Source: Actinomycetota bacterium (GTDB lineage: Bacteria > Actinomycetota > Actinomycetes > Propionibacteriales > Nocardioidaceae). From it: a stretch of DNA of 6,653 nucleotides. A program made the position numbers and the translations under genes. This document shows, one piece after another, positions 6,201 to 6,653 of this stretch. Position 1 is the stretch's first letter. Each line of letters starts with the position of its first letter. The stretch lies in the NCBI GenBank assembly GCA_009702305.1, contig WLIH01000156.1, positions 1-6,653 on the forward strand. Direction: 5' to 3'. The notes below the pieces were generated by a model that saw only the letters and a program-made list of their open reading frames with translations, did no database searches and had not been told where the DNA came from.

Positions 6201-6653
6201 GGCCCAGCGGCTTGAGCTGGCGCCGGATCTCGCTGAGCAGGTCGTTGAGGCGGGTGAGGTTGCCCTCGGTCGAGTCGAGCTTGCGGAGCGCCTTCTCCTT
6301 GCGCTTGCGGTGCTTGAGGACACCGGCGGCCTCCTCGATGAAGCCGCGGCGGTCCTCGGGGGTCGCGTGCAGGATCTGGTCGAGCTGGCCCTGCCCGACG
6401 ATGACGTGCATCTCGCGGCCGATGCCGGAGTCGGAGAGCAGCTCCTGGACGTCGAGCAGTCGGCACGGGTCGCCGTTGATGGCGTACTCGGAGCCGCCGT
6501 TGCGGAACATGGTCCGCGAGATCGTGACCTCGGTGTAGTCGATCGGAAGCGCGCCGTCGGAGTTGTCGATGGTCAGCTGCACCTCGGCGCGGCCCAGCGG
6601 CGGGCGGCCGGACGTGCCGGCGAAGATGACGTCCTCCATCTTGCCGCCGCGCA
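3271..6653 (-). CDS. smc: Chromosome segregation ATPase SMC (5' end beyond the window)
   Basis: SMC is the dimeric ATPase that, with ScpA and ScpB, loops and condenses the chromosome and helps separate replicated origins. The frame is open to the right edge, beginning R-G-G-K-M-E-D-V-I-F-A-G; this corresponds to about residue 57 of Bacillus SMC, so about 60 codons including Walker A are missing. Counting from the Met at 6639, the N-terminal head has the Q-loop region (V-G-Q-G-Q-L-D-Q-I-L, 81-90) and E-E-A-A-G-V-L (102-108). A coiled coil runs about 110-445. The hinge dimerisation domain is about 452-595, ending in G-G-S-S-S-Q-P-S-L-I-E. The returning coil is about 600-950. The C-terminal head has the signature L-S-G-G-E-R-S (1027-1033), Walker B F-Y-I-L-D-E (Asp1055, Glu1056) and the switch I-T-H-Q (His1087). 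All visible catalytic motifs are intact, and the projected full length near 1,185 residues is normal. It is followed directly by the thioesterase gene. Confidence 0.98.
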   Translation of the reverse strand, partial: RGGKMEDVIFAGTSGRPPLGRAEVQLTIDNSDGALPIDYTEVTISRTMFRNGGSEYAINGDPCRLLDVQELLSDSGIGREMHVIVGQGQLDQILHATPEDRRGFIEEAAGVLKHRKRKEKALRKLDSTEGNLTRLNDLLSEIRRQLKPLGRQAEVARRAAGVQADARDAKARLLADDLVTLSTSLQQEMADETLLVARREEVEAAIAAARQQEAALEAALREDLPALSQAQETWFALSGLRERLRGTQSLAAERVRNAAGTREIEAETGRDPDELEAQAARVREQEQQIGAEVDAHRTALETAVSARKTAEDAAAEEERRIVGQQRAAADRREGLARLHGQVNAIKSRAAAAADEVGRLGLAREEAAARAERAQRDFTSLETKVAGLDAGEEGLDAEHEDASAALDEIEEQLAQARDQARQADSDRASLSARKDALEMGLNRKDGAGALLAASDPVSGLLGSVAALLTVQAGYEAAIASALGSAADAVAVSSAEAALTAIAVLKEQDLGRAGILLGGGPAADLDLPELPDGATYAVDVVECPAVLRAALARLLGATAVVDDLAGARALVAALPSVTAVTRDGDVLGAHFASGGSSSQPSLIEIQAAVDEAGARLAEAVATSERLGFEMSRLEAARLDAQKRVDVALARLHESDATLAAVAEELGQYGSQARAARGEADRLAQAIEKAEAARDQDLAGLADLEARLAAAEDAPDDEPDTTERERLAEAARAARQAEMDARLALRTSEERARALHGRADSLLRAATQEREARARAAERRERLIREGRAAEAVGAAVVWVLARLEVSIHQAAQARTAVERARSGREQELLGVRGDLRDLAKEHDELVNSVHRDEMARAQQRMRIEQLEQRALDELGIAAEALVAEYGPDQLVPPTAADDDGLELESVPFVREEQQKRLRTAERELTMLGKVNPLALEEFTAMEERHKFLTEQLEDLRKTRKDLLDIVTEVDARVQEVFTEAYADVERAFDSTFARLFPGGEGRLVLTDPSDMLATGIEVEARPAGKKVKRLSLLSGGERSLVAVCFLVALFKARPSPFYILDEVEAALDDTNLGRLLEIYEELRENSQLLVITHQKRTMEVGDALYGVTMRGDGVSAVISQRLRENEPA

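Overview
The window looks like chromosomal DNA from a high-GC actinobacterium. The evidence is the G+C-rich smc gene (about 72% in a 60-base stretch counted by hand at 5101-5160), the actinobacterial style of the SMC hinge and head sequences, GTG starts, and two lipoproteins with long Ser/Gly/Ala-rich linkers. A Nocardioides-like or related propionibacterial host is my guess from general appearance; nothing in the window proves it.

Layout. The right half (2819 to the edge, minus strand) is a housekeeping block. It holds most of smc, entering from the right edge without its first ~60 codons, followed by a hotdog-fold acyl-CoA thioesterase whose ATG shares one base with the smc stop codon (TGATG). 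The middle (about 480-2620) is lower in G+C (47-57% in hand-counted 60-base stretches) and holds three cell-envelope genes. On the plus strand, a three-helix DUF4190-type membrane protein and a probable beta-propeller lipoprotein form a tight two-gene operon. On the minus strand, a DUF3558-like lipoprotein converges on them. The left end (minus strand) has a small single-helix membrane protein and, at the very edge, a possible start of a further gene.

How the genes relate. SMC condenses and segregates the chromosome. The thioesterase has no obvious functional tie to it beyond shared transcription. The middle genes encode membrane or surface proteins of unknown role and look like a lineage-specific insertion between more conserved genes. 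Intergenic DNA contains a perfect 14-bp palindrome just upstream of the DUF4190-type gene (operator candidate), and a convergent region with three inverted repeats, two of which exclude each other. No RNA genes, CRISPR arrays, insertion sequences or phage genes were found. I see no clear sign of an undescribed multi-gene system; the most checkable leads are the palindrome, the lower-GC envelope-gene block and the smc-thioesterase coupling.
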